Below the pieces are notes generated by a model. The model was given only the letters and a program-made list of their open reading frames with translations, was not told where the DNA came from and ran no database searches. The position numbers were made by a program, and so were the translations under genes. This document shows positions 1 through 12,000 of a stretch of 64,000 nucleotides of DNA, in pieces. Source of the stretch: Strigops habroptila (lineage: Eukaryota; Chordata; Aves; Psittaciformes; Psittacidae); contig NC_044290.2 in assembly GCF_004027225.2 (NCBI RefSeq), positions 6,278,906 through 6,342,905 of the forward strand, written 5' to 3'. Numbering within the stretch: position 1 is the first letter of the stretch; each line of letters begins with the position of its first letter.

Positions 1-451
1 ACAGAACATGAGGGATTAGTCAAGTGTCTTGAACAGTCTGGTTCAGAAATGAGCTGTTCGGGTGAGATGCTTCAGCCTGTGCTGCGGGTGTCTTTTGTCA
101 TGAATATTCATTACTTAAGTAAATGTGCAGAATGTGTGTTTAGGATGAAAAGTTTCAGCTTTAGTTTTCATGGGCAGCAGTGGAGAGGGTGTAAAGTACC
201 TCTGTGTTGTACGAGGTCTGGTTTTGCACGTATAGCTCAGAACACTTAAAAAGAAATAAGTGAAGTTCTCCCTAGAACAGATGAAGAACTTTCTGTAGCT
301 CAGCACTTCATTGGGAACACAGATGAAGGAGAAAAGGACACAGCAGCGACACGTGTCCTGCAGGTTCCCCTCATAAAAGAAGATCTGGCAGCATCAAAGC
401 GTGACGAGGATGAAATCCGGTGCAATCCCACCCCAAACAGATACTACTTAC
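1..451. other. LRRC59 terminal intron, no gene seen
   Basis: This stretch begins just beyond the donor of the sixth LRRC59 coding exon (GTAAGT on minus at 446-451). I searched the minus strand for the transmembrane/C-terminal exon and saw none. The short open frames have no recognisable similarity. Confidence 0.7.
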
Positions 452-3074
452 TCCGGGTCTGCACGGTTTCCTTTTTAGTTTTCTTTTCCACCTCCTGTTT
501 TGCAGCTTTCTGAGCATCGTACTCCCGTCTCCTGCGCTCCTTTTCCTCCGCCTTCTCTCGCTTCCTCAGCTCCCTCTCTTGAGCCTCCTTTGCTCGCTGT
601 TCTGCTTCACGCTTCTTCTCCATCTCTGGGGATTAATAGGAAGTTTTTTCCTTTTTATGTAAAGGGTTGTCATTGCCTTCTTCCTTATTACCTGCTTATC
701 TGTTCCCGATAGGAATGAGGAAGCCAATCAAGTAACTATCCTTTTTAATCTTTTAGATATTACATACCTTGCACTTGGCTTCCTCAGAATTAGGCTTCAC
801 TTAAAATAAATCCTGTGCTCTTCTTTCATAGTTTTATAGTTAAACTACAGGACATTCTATCTGGAGCTCTAACTATTATTCAGGCAAGAAATCACAGTTA
901 TCCTCCTGCTATCTTTCTCCCTTCAACCCTTCTACCCTACTACTTCCCGAGCCTCAGGATTTTGACAGTTACGAGTATGTTAGATGGCAAATAGCATGTT
1001 CGGGTGTGTGAGACATCAGGACCAGTCCTCAGCAGAGAGTACATGAGGGCTCTTTGTGCTCACCTCGCTCTGCTTGGAGCTTCCGTTGCCGTTGTCGATC
1101 CTGCTCCGACTGGATGGCTTTCATGTGCTGCAGCACCTTCAAGGTCCAAGAAAACAACCTGAGAGCTCTGCAGAGGGCTTGTCGCATGGTCAGTTCAAAG
1201 CAGAACAGTGGGAGCGTGGCTGAGGACACCGGCTGGGGCTGACCCCAAACCCTCTTCCCCTTACAGGTATCCTCTGAAGAGAGCTCGCACATTCCCCCCT
1301 GAACCTTTGTGGTTAAGAAACAGATCTCCCCGTGACAAAACAACCTGGTGGCAGCCAACACAGGGGATCACAAAACACTTCTACTTCTGTGAGCCTGTAG
1401 TTTGCCAGAACTACAGAGGTTTTTACTCAGAGCTATACGCCTAGACATGGATTACTGTCTGATTACGCCTCTGCTTTCTTGGCAACCATCATTTACTCCT
1501 CTCTTAACTCCTCTACTGGAAGAGAATCCTACTCAGCCCAGTGTTTGCTCTCTACAGGCTCAGCAGCAGTGAAGTCAGTGCAGTGAACCTGCACCTCAAT
1601 GGCTGAAGAAAACACAAGCTGCTGCAGCAGCTGCCCAGCTCGCTAAGCAAAAAGAGGAAGGACCTCCACTGACAAAGCCAAGTAAGGAAAAAAAAAAGAA
1701 TAAAAGCAGATTCCTTACCTTGACAGCAGCCTGCTTGCACTGCTTCTCATCCAGACAGTCTCCTGCTACTTTAGCCAGGACAGGATCCAGGGGATTGTCC
1801 TTCAGATCCAGCCACTTCAGGTTCTGCAGATAGGAAAGGGGAGGCTGTAAGAGCACGGTAGTCTTGCAATTATTTAAGAGATCCAAAGCAGGAGCAGAGG
1901 ACTAGTTTTCACGTGAATGAAACAGGTACAGAAGGTAAGCAGAGAGCTTGAGCAAAGACATTTCCAATAGGTGTGAGAGAATTCCCACCGAGGTGCGGTG
2001 CAGAGCCAGCTGGATTTTGGAACGGGTAATCAGCAGGACGGATGCTTTACCGGAGAAATCAACTTGAGAAAGATCACAAGACCCTGGGCTGCATCCCAAA
2101 GCTTTACGTAACTGCCCAGCAAGCAGTTTTACCTTGAGCTGTGCAAAGCTGACTGGCAGGGTGACTAAACGGTTGTTCAGGAGGTCTAGGTGCTGCAGGT
2201 TGACCAGGCGCCCAAAGTCCAAGGGCAGCTGCTGAAGCCGATTCTTACTCAAATCCAGTTTCACCAGATGCATCAAACTGCAGAAGTCTGACTAAAACCC
2301 AAACACAAACAGAACCCTTGTCAGCACCAGAAACAAACCCGAGCCCCTGGGGCTGATGAAGCTGGTGTGGATTTGTGTGGGGAGCCTCTGGCAGGCAGAC
2401 ACTGCAATCTTTATGCAGTGCAATGCTTTTCTCCCTCCTGCCTCAGCCAAAACCACCACCCGCATGGACCCATCAACCACAGCAGAGTCATTCAGCCACC
2501 CCGGGATGAGGGAAGTGCCAGTTCCAAACCTTTATGGAAGCACTAGTTATTCTTTCTCAATACTTCCCAGCAGACTCACCCCCACCAAGGCTCTCTAGCA
2601 CCTTACCGGCAAGGAAATGAGGTTGTTACAGGACAAATCCAACACAGTGGCTTTTGGAAGAGCAGCCTGAAAGAGAAGCAGAGCACTGGATCACCGTTGA
2701 GGTACACCCCGACCCTCTCGACATCGCTGCGTGGCCGCGCCACGTCCAGATGGGTTTCTGGGTCTGAAGGCAGCATGGAATCCCGCAATGGATGCGAGCA
2801 GCGGCAGCCGCTGGGCCAGCAGGACATCCCCCCCTCCTCCCTGCTGGTTCCAGTACAGCAGGCCAGCTCACACGCACCGTCAGCACATCTGGCTCCCCCG
2901 CGCACATCTGGCTCCCCCGCGCAGCCCCTTCCCAGGGCCAGAACCGGCCGCCGCGGGCCGGACGCTCACCAGCTCCCGGACCGGCACCTCGTTCAGGTCA
3001 CAGAGGCTCAGGTCCAGCTCGTTGCCATCTAGTTTATCCTTCAGGCTCGGCCCCTTCCCGCCGCCCCGCGACAT
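452..3074 (-). CDS. LRRC59: LRRC59, leucine-rich repeat-containing protein 59 (3'-partial)
   Basis: Coding exons on the minus strand are 3074-2970, 2666-2607, 2291-2133, 1823-1719, 1136-1064 and 625-452; all join in frame at GT-AG sites. The start is [21 protein letters not shown] at 3074 with G at -3. About four leucine-rich repeats follow (for example [44 protein letters not shown]), then a long Lys/Glu/Arg-rich, probably coiled-coil stretch encoded by the last two visible exons. In the family, LRRC59 is a tail-anchored ER and nuclear-envelope protein linked to ribosome binding and to nuclear import of FGF1. The transmembrane anchor and lumenal tail sit in the final exon, which I cannot find in bases 1-451, so it is presumably beyond the window. 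The visible part is 225 codons plus one base, close in sequence to the human protein as I remember it. Identity is very secure; the missing end is an edge effect, not a lesion. Confidence 0.96.
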
Positions 3075-3420
3075 GGCCGCCGGGCTGCTCCGAGAGCCGT
3101 GAGGAACGGGCTGCAGCGCGGCTCGGCTCCGATCGGCCCCGCCACCCACTTCCGCGTCCACGTCCGCGTCCACGTCCGCGCGGGGCCGGGCGCGCCCCCT
3201 GCCGGTCCGGAGCACGCCACGGCCGGGAGCGGAGCGGAGCGGAGCACCGGGAGCGCCCCGGGGTACCCCGGGAGGCACCGTCAGCCTTACCCCCGCCCCG
3301 GACCCGCGGCAGGATGGCGGGAGTGCTGCCGCGGCTCTGGCGCCTTCCGCGTGTACGGGAGGGGAAGGGGAGCCTCGGCCCGGGTCCGCATGCGATGATG
3401 CTGTATCAGCTCCATCAGCC
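2890..3420 (-). promoter_or_regulatory. LRRC59: LRRC59 CpG-island promoter
   Basis: A strongly GC- and CpG-rich block spans coding exon 1 and the sequence upstream of it, with no TATA box near the start. On the minus strand it contains a CGGAAGTG ETS-type site (about 3147-3154) next to a short tandem array of a 12-bp unit with ACGTGG cores (3151-3180). This is the usual make-up of a housekeeping CpG promoter. The transcription start itself is not determinable from sequence. Confidence 0.7.
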
Positions 3421-3589
3421 ATATCCCCGGCCACACACCGCCCCACAACTGGTTGATAATCCCAATCTAAACACAGCAACCGCGTTAGCTCCTGACCGGG
3501 AGCCTGAGCAAACGCACCCCAAAACGGCAAACAAGGATTTGCTTCATAACAAAACCCGCCTGAGGTTAATGCGCTCTCATCCGGGAGAC

Positions 3590-3905
3590 CATAGAATGGT
3601 TTGGGTTGGAAGGGACCTTAAGATCGTCAAGTTCCAACCCCCTGCCATGGGCAGGGACACCTTCCATTAGAACAGGTTGCTCCAAGCCCCTATGTCCAAC
3701 CTGGCCTTGAACACTGCCAGGGATGGGGCAGCCACAGCTTCTCTGGGTACCCTGTGCCAGCGCCTCAGCACCCTCAAAGGGAAGAACTTCTTCCTAATGT
3801 CTAATCTAAACCTCCCTCTGTCGGTTTAAAGCCATCACCCCCTACAGTCCCTTTTCCAAAGTCCCTCTCCAGCTTGTTTGTCAGCCCCTTTAGGCACTAA
3901 AACTC
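3590..3905 (-). mobile_element. CR1 LINE fragment, antisense
   Basis: The run from CATAGAATGG through GGTTGGAAGGGACCTT, the GCAGGGACACCTTCC block and the GGATGGGGCAGCCACAGC block is the reverse complement of a CR1 3' end. It is 5'-truncated and fades out after the CAGCCCCTTTAGGCAC segment. The 3' terminus lies at the low-coordinate end. A close relative of the same part of the element sits at 10180-10370. Confidence 0.9.
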
Positions 3906-5088
3906 GGAATCTGGGCAAGACCCTCCACATCTCTGGGGAAGCCTTTGTCCACGCATCTCTGCTGGGACTGAAATCTGCACCTCTGGGTTGACACGAGTCC
4001 AAGAGCCTTTGGCTCTTCACAGAGTACCAAGGGTGTAGATCAGTTACAGACCCTGCTGCTCATTTGTGATTAACTTTTAAAAACCTTCATCAGAAAGGAA
4101 CAATCCTGAATGGCATAGGAAGCGTCACTGGTTCAGGCTTTGACAATCTTCAACAAACGTATCCAAAAGTCAAGGTCTCATTAAGTCCTGCTTCATTCTT
4201 GGTTTAATACCTAACCGAGATTCACCCTGCAGGGTAAAGATTGGAACGTGAGAAGATCAATCTGGAAGTCAGCTGTATTTTTGTTGGCTAAAGGTGATGT
4301 GGTTGGACCCCAGGCAGGTTTGGCTTTTTTTCTCTGTAATTATACAACACTGAGCACACTTTGATGCAGCTGATGACAAAGATAACTGCTCTGTGCTGCA
4401 GCAGGGACAGGAAAGCTCCTGGCCACGAACATCAAACAGCCTTATGTCACCTGTGGAAATGCATAAGCTCATGCAGTGACTGATTTTAGTGAGACTGACA
4501 TGTATATGGAGGCACATGTGTGGGTCTAGAAAGACTTGGAACCTCCAGATCGGCCACAGCACGGGGCACATTCGCACGCCCTGCTAGAGGAATGCTGCGG
4601 AAACACCAGCAAAGAAAAGGGAACTGGGACTGCTGAGAGAAGTGGGTTGGACACTGCCAAATCCTGATCGCATGATCCTTGCTGGAGCCCTGGGGGCAGG
4701 AGCTGGTCATGCTGGAGACCATTCCCAGACCCTCCTCTGCAGAACCCTCACCCAGAGTGCCCTCATCCGCTGTGGCAAATTTGTCCCATTTCAATGACAC
4801 AAATCTCCCTTCTCCTACTAAAAAGAACCACCATCACCACTGCCACCAACCAAACTCCTTGTGAACAAGATGCACACTGAGTGTGGAGCCTTCCTGCTTC
4901 TAAACTTTGAAACCCAAGTATCTCACACCGGTGAGCTGCAGTCAATGCTTCGCTATGTGGCTGTGTTAGGGGCATGTTTATGACTTTGGTGGCTGAGATT
5001 CGCTGTTTTGAGGCCAGTATCAATGCCCTTGTTCATCAGCACTGTTGTGCTTGATGTGCTGCAGACACCCTGAACTCCAGCTCCCCCA

Positions 5089-5135
5089 CAGCAGGGGGGT
5101 TGGAACTAGATGATCTTTAAGCTCCTTTCCATTCG
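5089..5135 (+). mobile_element. CR1 3'-end remnant
   Basis: GGTTGGAACTAGATGATCTT followed by the CCTTTCCATTC block matches the last about 45 bp of CR1 in sense orientation; the terminal octamer repeat has decayed. It is followed almost at once by a second CR1 3' end. Confidence 0.75.
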
Positions 5136-5151
5136 ATGGTGCCCAAAGAAG

Positions 5152-5303
5152 TGGTGGATGCTCCATCCCTGGCAGTGTTCAAGACCAGGCTGGACAGTCT
5201 TGGGTGACATGGTCTAGCATGAGCTATCCCTGCCCATGGCAAGGGGTTGGAGTTGGATGATCTTAAGGTCCTTTCCGACTCAAGCCATTCTATGGTTCTG
5301 TGA
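5152..5303 (+). mobile_element. CR1 LINE fragment, sense
   Basis: The segment contains ATCCCTGGCAGTGTTCAAG, GGCTGGACAGTC, GTTGGATGATCTTAAGGTCC and a degenerate ATTCTATGGTTCTGTG end. These are the ordered blocks of a CR1 3' region. It is about 150 bp and severely 5'-truncated, as most avian CR1 copies are. Confidence 0.88.
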
Positions 5304-5639
5304 TCTCCCCCTGCCCAGCTCTGGGGTAGCTCTGCAGTTCCTCTTCTTCCCGTTGCAGGCAGGGTGCAGGCAGGGAGCGCTGGAAGCTGGCAGCGAGGTG
5401 GTGACTGTGCGAACTCCTGGAGCAGATGGGGCTGGAGATCAGCCAGTGGCTCAGAGGGCACAGGCACCGAGCACCACAGGTGGAAGAAAGCAGAGACAAA
5501 TGATGATGACTGTCCCGCACCCAAACCCATCTCAGCAAGGGTGTGGGGCTTATTCGGGGTGCACAAGGCCAGGGCTGGCGTGAGGCTGGAAGGGCTTATG
5601 GGGTGGAAAAGCCGTGATGGGGGTGACAGCGGGATGGAG

Positions 5640-6050
5640 GAGCGGATGGAAGGTGCTCGGCGGGGCTCTGTGCTGCCGCGGGGGGGGATCCCCGCTCCTC
5701 CTGCCCCGACCCCCCGCACCCGCCGCTGCTCGCCCCGCGGCACGGGCAGGGCCGCCGCGTCCTCCGGTCCCACCGGGCGCTTCCTCCCATCCTGCAGCGC
5801 CTCGGGGCCGAAGGGGGCCGCAGCCTGCTGGGGCGGGACCGGAGCGGGGCCGGGGCCGGGGCCGGGGCCGGGGCCGGGGCGGGCCGCGGTGCGCACCGCC
5901 TCCCCGTACTGTATCTAACAGCCCGGTTCGTACCGCCGCTGCTACAGGCATGGCTACGGCGCGGCTGGCAGCGCTGCCCCGGGCCGGGCTGACCTTCCTG
6001 CGCCGGGCGTGCGGGCGGCGGGGAGCCCCCCCGGGCAGGTAGGGCCGGGA
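5640..6050 (+). promoter_or_regulatory. ACSF2: ACSF2 CpG-island promoter with (GGGGCC)n
   Basis: A GC-rich, CpG-dense block covers the upstream region and coding exon 1 of ACSF2. About 65-105 bp before the ATG it holds a perfect GGGGCC hexanucleotide array. No convincing TATA box is present, so a dispersed CpG-type start is likely. Start position is inferred only. Confidence 0.65.
5846..5884 (+). repeat. (GGGGCC)n hexanucleotide repeat
   Basis: Five perfect GGGGCC units (5846-5875) are followed by a partial unit. The tract is immediately upstream of the ACSF2 start codon and is able in principle to form a G-quadruplex on the plus strand. It is short and may be polymorphic. Confidence 0.92.
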
Positions 6051-9000
6051 CCGGGAGAGGGGGATGGAGGGCTGCGGGTCTATAGGGGATGGGCGGCTAT
6101 AGGGGATAGGGGGCCATGGGTGAGAGGGAGTGGGGGGCTATAGGGACGGAGGGCTGTAGGAGACAGGGGGATGTGGGTGAGAGGGTGGGGGGGCATAGTG
6201 GATGGAGGGCTGTGGGGGCAGAGGATGAGGGATTGTAGGGCACAGAGCTGTAGGGACAGGGATGGGGGCTTTAGGGGATGGCGGCCATGTGTGAGCGGGA
6301 CAGGGGCTACAGGGCAGCTGCAGAGGAATGTGGGTGCCCCGCCAGGGGAGTGGCTGTGTGCAGGGTGAGTTCAGCTGGAGGTTTCACTTTCAGCGTGTGT
6401 TGCTGTCCTTTGGCTTCCTTAAAGTCTCTCCAAAGTGGCAGGAGAGGGGCTGCATCCACTAGTCTACCCCTCACCCCAACCTGGAAGGGGATCAGGGGCA
6501 GCAATGAGCCTCACATAGTGTGTGGAGGGACGTGAATGTGTGACTGGGATTGAACTTTCCTTGTGCAGCAGCTCCACCCTGATTGTAGTAATGTGAAGTG
6601 TATTAAACAGCTTCTCTGTCTTCCTTCAGTGCTCTGACCTGCAGTGTTCCTGTCCTTAGGTGGCCATGCAGACCCCAGGCTGGGCAGGGTGGTGGGGGAC
6701 ACTGGGGTGCCAGCAGGTTGAGGGCACTGAGGAGCTCTGGGGTTTGGAGGGGGTCAGGGCACTTCTTTGCTTTGCTTGTATTCAGTGCTGCCTCTTGGAG
6801 CAAGTTCATGGGAAAGATCAGCAATAGGAAAGCAACTGGCTTTGGGAAAGGCTTGGAAGGATTAACTGATCATCAGAGCCTCAGACTCAGACTTCCAGGG
6901 AGCAATTTCCCAAGAATAGTGGGAGCAGCCCTTGTTTTTCCCACATAGAAGGTCCAGGTTTTTCTTTTCAGCTGGGTTGGGATTAGGGGTGAGGTGGTGG
7001 AAGCCCATGTGTGTAGCTGGGGCCAAGATTGCCATCGGAATCTGTTCTTAGGAAACAGAATCGGAAGTGAAGCACAACAGAGAGTTCACCATAGTTTAAA
7101 CTCCAGCCCAGAAGTGAAACTTGGAGGCAGGAATACAAAGCACTTGGAGAAAAAGACCACATATTTAGAGGATTGAACTCTTTCTAGTAATGTTATAAGA
7201 GAGCTTATGCAGTTCTGCTCCTAGTTAGGCAGTATTTATCCGTTTGGCAGGAAGAGTGCAGAGGGAAGGGAGGAGCAGTGGAAAGTGTAATCAGAAAGTC
7301 TGCTCTAGTAGGAGTCTGAAAGCTCTGGGGACCTGATCCTTCCGCAAACTGAAGCAAACAAAAACCCTAATGAGAACCTGATCGACTCTTTAGTTGACAG
7401 GGTTGCTTTAAAGAGTAAAGAAGAGGTAAGGACAGAGCAGGGTTAACTTTAACCACCCTTTTATCGCGGTTGTGTTACATAAAAGACCCAAAAGGTCTTG
7501 CTCTGGGAGCAGAAGCTCCTGGTAGGTGTCCATGAGCAAAGGAATTGGCAGGGGTGTCTGTGAACCTCTCTCAGGGTATGAACTCTGCAGTCAGGACAGT
7601 TCCCGAGCCCTGGCAGGGCAGGACCTGTCCTCTCCATGCTGGGTGGATGGCACCACAGCTCCGGTCAGTGTCCTCCACAGCTGTGAAGTGTGCTCGTCAT
7701 GGGGACAGGAGGCTACACCGATGCCCCTGCCTTGTGTTCATCTCTTGTCCCTTCTGATAATGTCTATAGAGACTGGTGAAGAGTTAAAAACGAAGCTGGT
7801 TATCTTATATAGACAACTACAAAATGTTGGTTGGGGCTGATCAGAGACAAACACTCAGAGCTCCCAGGGTCAGTTGCTTCATCTCGCTGCCTTCAGGAGG
7901 CAGCGCTCCCTGGAACTGCCAGGAAGCGGCTCCTCGCCTGCCTCTCGCAGCAGACACAACAGGGATGCGTTTTCCCTGTGTCTCTGATGTTTCTCCATTC
8001 AGTTGCACCACCGAACTCCAGAGTTATGGAGTTCTGCCCAATGTTGAGGCTCCTCTGCAGGCACCGCGGGCTGTCTTGCTGCTGGAATTGGTGCCAACAG
8101 AAGGCATGTGCCCTCGGAGAGCAGTCTTTATGCTGAGACCCAAGAGGAAGCAGTTTTATTCGCTCTCCTCCAGCTAATGCAGGGAACAGACAGCTGCTGT
8201 AATATCAGGCCATTGCTCTTGTGTTATCTCCAGCAGTACCAGATGCTTCACAGGAAGAGGTGGAAGGTGAATTAACTTGTTTTCTGTAACAACGATGAAC
8301 AAAAAGGTTATTTCCATATTTCCTTTGCAGAAGTCTGTTGGTACATTCTTTCAGATCAGAAATATACACTTGCTGTCGGCTATAGGCGGGAGGGAGACCA
8401 ACGCTACGTTATTTCCAGCATGATGCTACTGATAACGAATCTTGTATCTGCCTCATTCCTTCCATTCCTGCCCCTCAGCGCTGCCAACAGCCTACTGTGA
8501 TTTATCCCACACCTTTCACTTCTGCCGTGGCCAGGAGATAAGTGATACAGAGATGCTGAAGCATGGAGGTGACTTGGCCTTAGAGGAATGCGAGTGTGGT
8601 TGTCTCCATGAAACAGCTTTGCAAATAGCCTGTGGTTTCCTCACCTGTCTATGCTGGTGGCTGGAGTTGCTTCTCTGAGACCATGCTTATGGCAGTGGGA
8701 TGTGGCTTCTCCAGCCACCACTTCAAACAGCCGAGTGGCTGTGGCTGTAGTGGCTCTTGCAGCTTTCCCAAGAGTGTTTGTCCTTCCCTTGGGTTCAGGA
8801 GAGCTTTTGCAACCTGCGTTTATATAACCTATATTTATAAAGGTTTTTCTTCTGCAGAGCTGCTTTCATCTTCTGGTTTGTCTACGTGTTTTGCCCAGGA
8901 CCTTTCAAACAACAAAAGGTAGTTTAGCACTTCTCCTCCTCCTACAGCCTTGATGTGAGTTGCCCAAGGGCCCTGCTAGGAGTGATGTCCAAATAGAGCC

Positions 9001-12000
9001 TGTGGGACTTGCACAACCCTCCATCTGCCCAAAAGCAGTGGGGCAAAGAGGATGAGGGCATTGCTTAGCGTTCAGAGCAAAACTCACCCTGGAAGGTAGA
9101 ATCTCTATTCTCTTGAGATTGAACTCGTGCCACAGGGGAAGTCATTTCATGCTAGGTTTTGTTTCTTGTGGGCAGAAAACTAAATCTTTCATGGTAAATA
9201 GCACCAAGTCTTTGCAGAATATTGATCCCATAACGAATGGGGGAAAACTGAGTTCAGGATGATGTGTTTTTCTTCTCTAGGGCAAGGGACCCCCCATTAT
9301 ACGCTGAATGTGCAAACACGGCTTTGCCTCCGAGCTATGCACCCCACAAGTGTTGCTTAAGCCTGTTCTTCCTGATCATCTCCTAAGGTGGGGATGGAGG
9401 AGCTGAGAGCATGGAGGGAGGTGGGGAAGAAGTGAGGAGGGACAGAGGAAGCAGGGGGCTGCCTGGGGAGGTGGGCTGCTGGCGCAGAGAGAGGCTTGAG
9501 AGGAGATAGAGATTGAAACCAGGGCAAGAATCACAGCACTCGGATGGTCAGGAGCTGAGGCTTGAGAGGAGGTTGCTGGTTTTCCACCGATGATCAGGCC
9601 TCAGTGAAAGCCTTAATGGTTTTAGACTGATTTTCCCTACCTCCTTGTCCACGTCTTCTCACTGCTGCCTCTCCTAACTGTTCCCTCTCCAGCTTGGCTT
9701 CAGCACAGTGTCTCTCAAGGACCCTGTCATGCCATTCCTGCCCAGGTGCTCATCTCATTGGTTGCTCTTCATTTTACTGATGCTGTCTTCATTGCCAAGG
9801 AGTTGCTAAACTCTTTGCAGTTTAGCTGGCAGAGGTAGTAGAGAACATACAGCCACTTGCTGTTGTGTGCACAGACTGTTACTTTGCAAAAGCCTCTCGG
9901 TTACAGCTCAACTTCTTTGAACTCTTCTAACCAGTTTGTATTCGTCAGGATTAGACCCTTATCTGCAGACCGTTTTGGAGACTCATCTCTGACTTTAATT
10001 GTGACTTTCTCAGCTGTCTGCTCTTTCCAGCAGAGAGAAATCACTTGGGGGAATTTCCCTACAAACTGTTCTGATTGAGTTCCTTGCAAGTTGCTTGTAC
10101 TTTTCAATGCTGCAGAAAGACCAGACCCAGTTGCCATCTCTCAGTAAACTGGAGAGTCTATAACCGGTCCAAGAGATCCCAGACTGGTTTGGGTTGGAAG
10201 GGACCTTAAAGCTCATCCAATTTCAACTCCCTGCCACGGGCAGGGACACCTTCCACTAGAGCAGGTTGCTCCAAGCCCCTGTGTCCAACCTGGCCTTGAA
10301 CACTGCCAGGGATGGGGCAGCCACAGCTTCTCTGGGCACCCTGTGCCAGCGCCTCAGCACCCTCTTGACCTGCAGAAGCTGCTGCCTGTGATTCCCACTG
10401 GTGTGGGGATGTGCATCAGGTACTCCTGGTGTTCTGGGCAGGCTGATGATCCTTCAAGGAAGATGATATTGATGGCTTATATTAATAAATAGACTCTTCT
10501 TTTCTTCCACAGTGCCCTGCACACGGGGGTGCCCTCTGCCTCCCTAAGGGTGACCAACAGCTATGTCCAGGGGACCTCAGATATCCCCCTGCTCACCAAA
10601 ACCACAGGTCAGTGCTTGGATGAGACTGTCGAGCGGTTTCCTGACCGTGAGGCTCTGGTCTTCTGCCGGGAAGGGGTTCGGAAGACGTTTGCTCAGTTCA
10701 AAGAGGAGGTGAGTGCCTGGTTCACCCCTCGGAGGGCCTGAGTATGTGTATGATGGCAGCAGCAGGCGTGATGGAGACATGGAAAGGGGTTTCATCACTC
10801 AGCTCAGGCGTGTGGTGCGTGGACCTTTTAACAGCACCTCCCCAGCACACACACCAGTGCGCCCTTTGGCCTCCTTGGCATTTTAAGAGCAGGGAGAAGG
10901 CGGTTTATGTAAAATGCTCACTTACTATCCCAGAATGAACTTTCATACTTGAAAATTATCACCTCTATCTGATATGTATGGGCTGAGTCACGGTGGTTTT
11001 CTCCGGTGGAGCAGGGTCCAGTTCTTGTATTAGTCACCGATCTGACTGCCAGAGGTTCTGAGCGTGTTGGGATTTCTAATCCAAGCACAAAGGCAACCAG
11101 GCAAAGTCAAGGATTTGATTTCAATATCATACACAAAACCATGTGTAGGTGTATCTGTGCATGTGTATGTGTGCATATTGCATACAAATATATCTTCATA
11201 TGTATTCTGAATGGAGGGGCAATATTTCAAGGCTAATTGCCTGAGAAGTTTCTATTAAATGTATGATATAATCTTGCATAGGAAAAATTGTTGGGGTTAA
11301 TATAGTTTTACTGCTGTTTTGGTTACATCCATTCAGATAAACAACATTAGCTGTGTAATTTTAAACACTAGGCTGTAATTCAGCAATAAATCAGAGAATA
11401 GCTATTCCTCACATTCACATCCCCTACAAGACAGACTTCTTAAATTCATTTGAGAACATACCAAAGCTACCAAAACCTTTCCTGAATACCTCAGAATATT
11501 TATACATGCATCTGCACACCTGAAACACACCATCTTGCAGTAGTTATGTTAATATAGTAGCTGGATGAGGAGTTAATGAGGATAGAAACCCCAAACTGGC
11601 CAAAAATCACTTGATGTACTTTTCCTCACCTGAGTCCTTCTAGAAGTAAGTGATGTGCAGGAGTGGAGGCAGATCCAACAGTGTAGACGGGTAAAGCTTA
11701 GTCCTAAGCTGAGTTGATGAGGAGCTAGACACTAAATACACTCTGGGCAAGGATTAATTTGGAACTATTGGTACATAATTATCTATTTTGGTTTCTTTTC
11801 TGCTTTGTTGTATTGTTTCACACTTGTTTTTGTGTTTTCCATCAACCTGCTAAGGGTCTGTGACCCTGAAGATGTGGCTGCTGCTGCAGCAGGCTGACAG
11901 ATTCTTCAGCAGAGGTATATTCTGTCTGATTTCAGTTGCAAAGATGATGCTTTTCCCCCAGAAAGTGGTGCCTGGAGATGAATATCCCCCCATTGCATCC

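Larger units (their letters stand above)
3075..5949. other. LRRC59-ACSF2 divergent intergenic region
   Basis: LRRC59 and ACSF2 are transcribed away from each other with start codons about 2.9 kb apart. Between the two CpG islands lie an antisense CR1 fragment (3590-3905), two sense CR1 3' ends (5089-5303) and otherwise unremarkable unique sequence. I see no further gene. Confidence 0.7.

Noticed and set aside
2792-3670. A 292-codon plus-strand frame over the LRRC59 promoter
   Set aside because: It overlaps LRRC59 exon 1 in antisense and runs into an antisense CR1 fragment. Length is explained by GC-rich sequence.
11143-11190. A TG-rich stretch as a dinucleotide microsatellite
   Set aside because: The TG/TA runs are broken and degenerate; too weak to call as a repeat.
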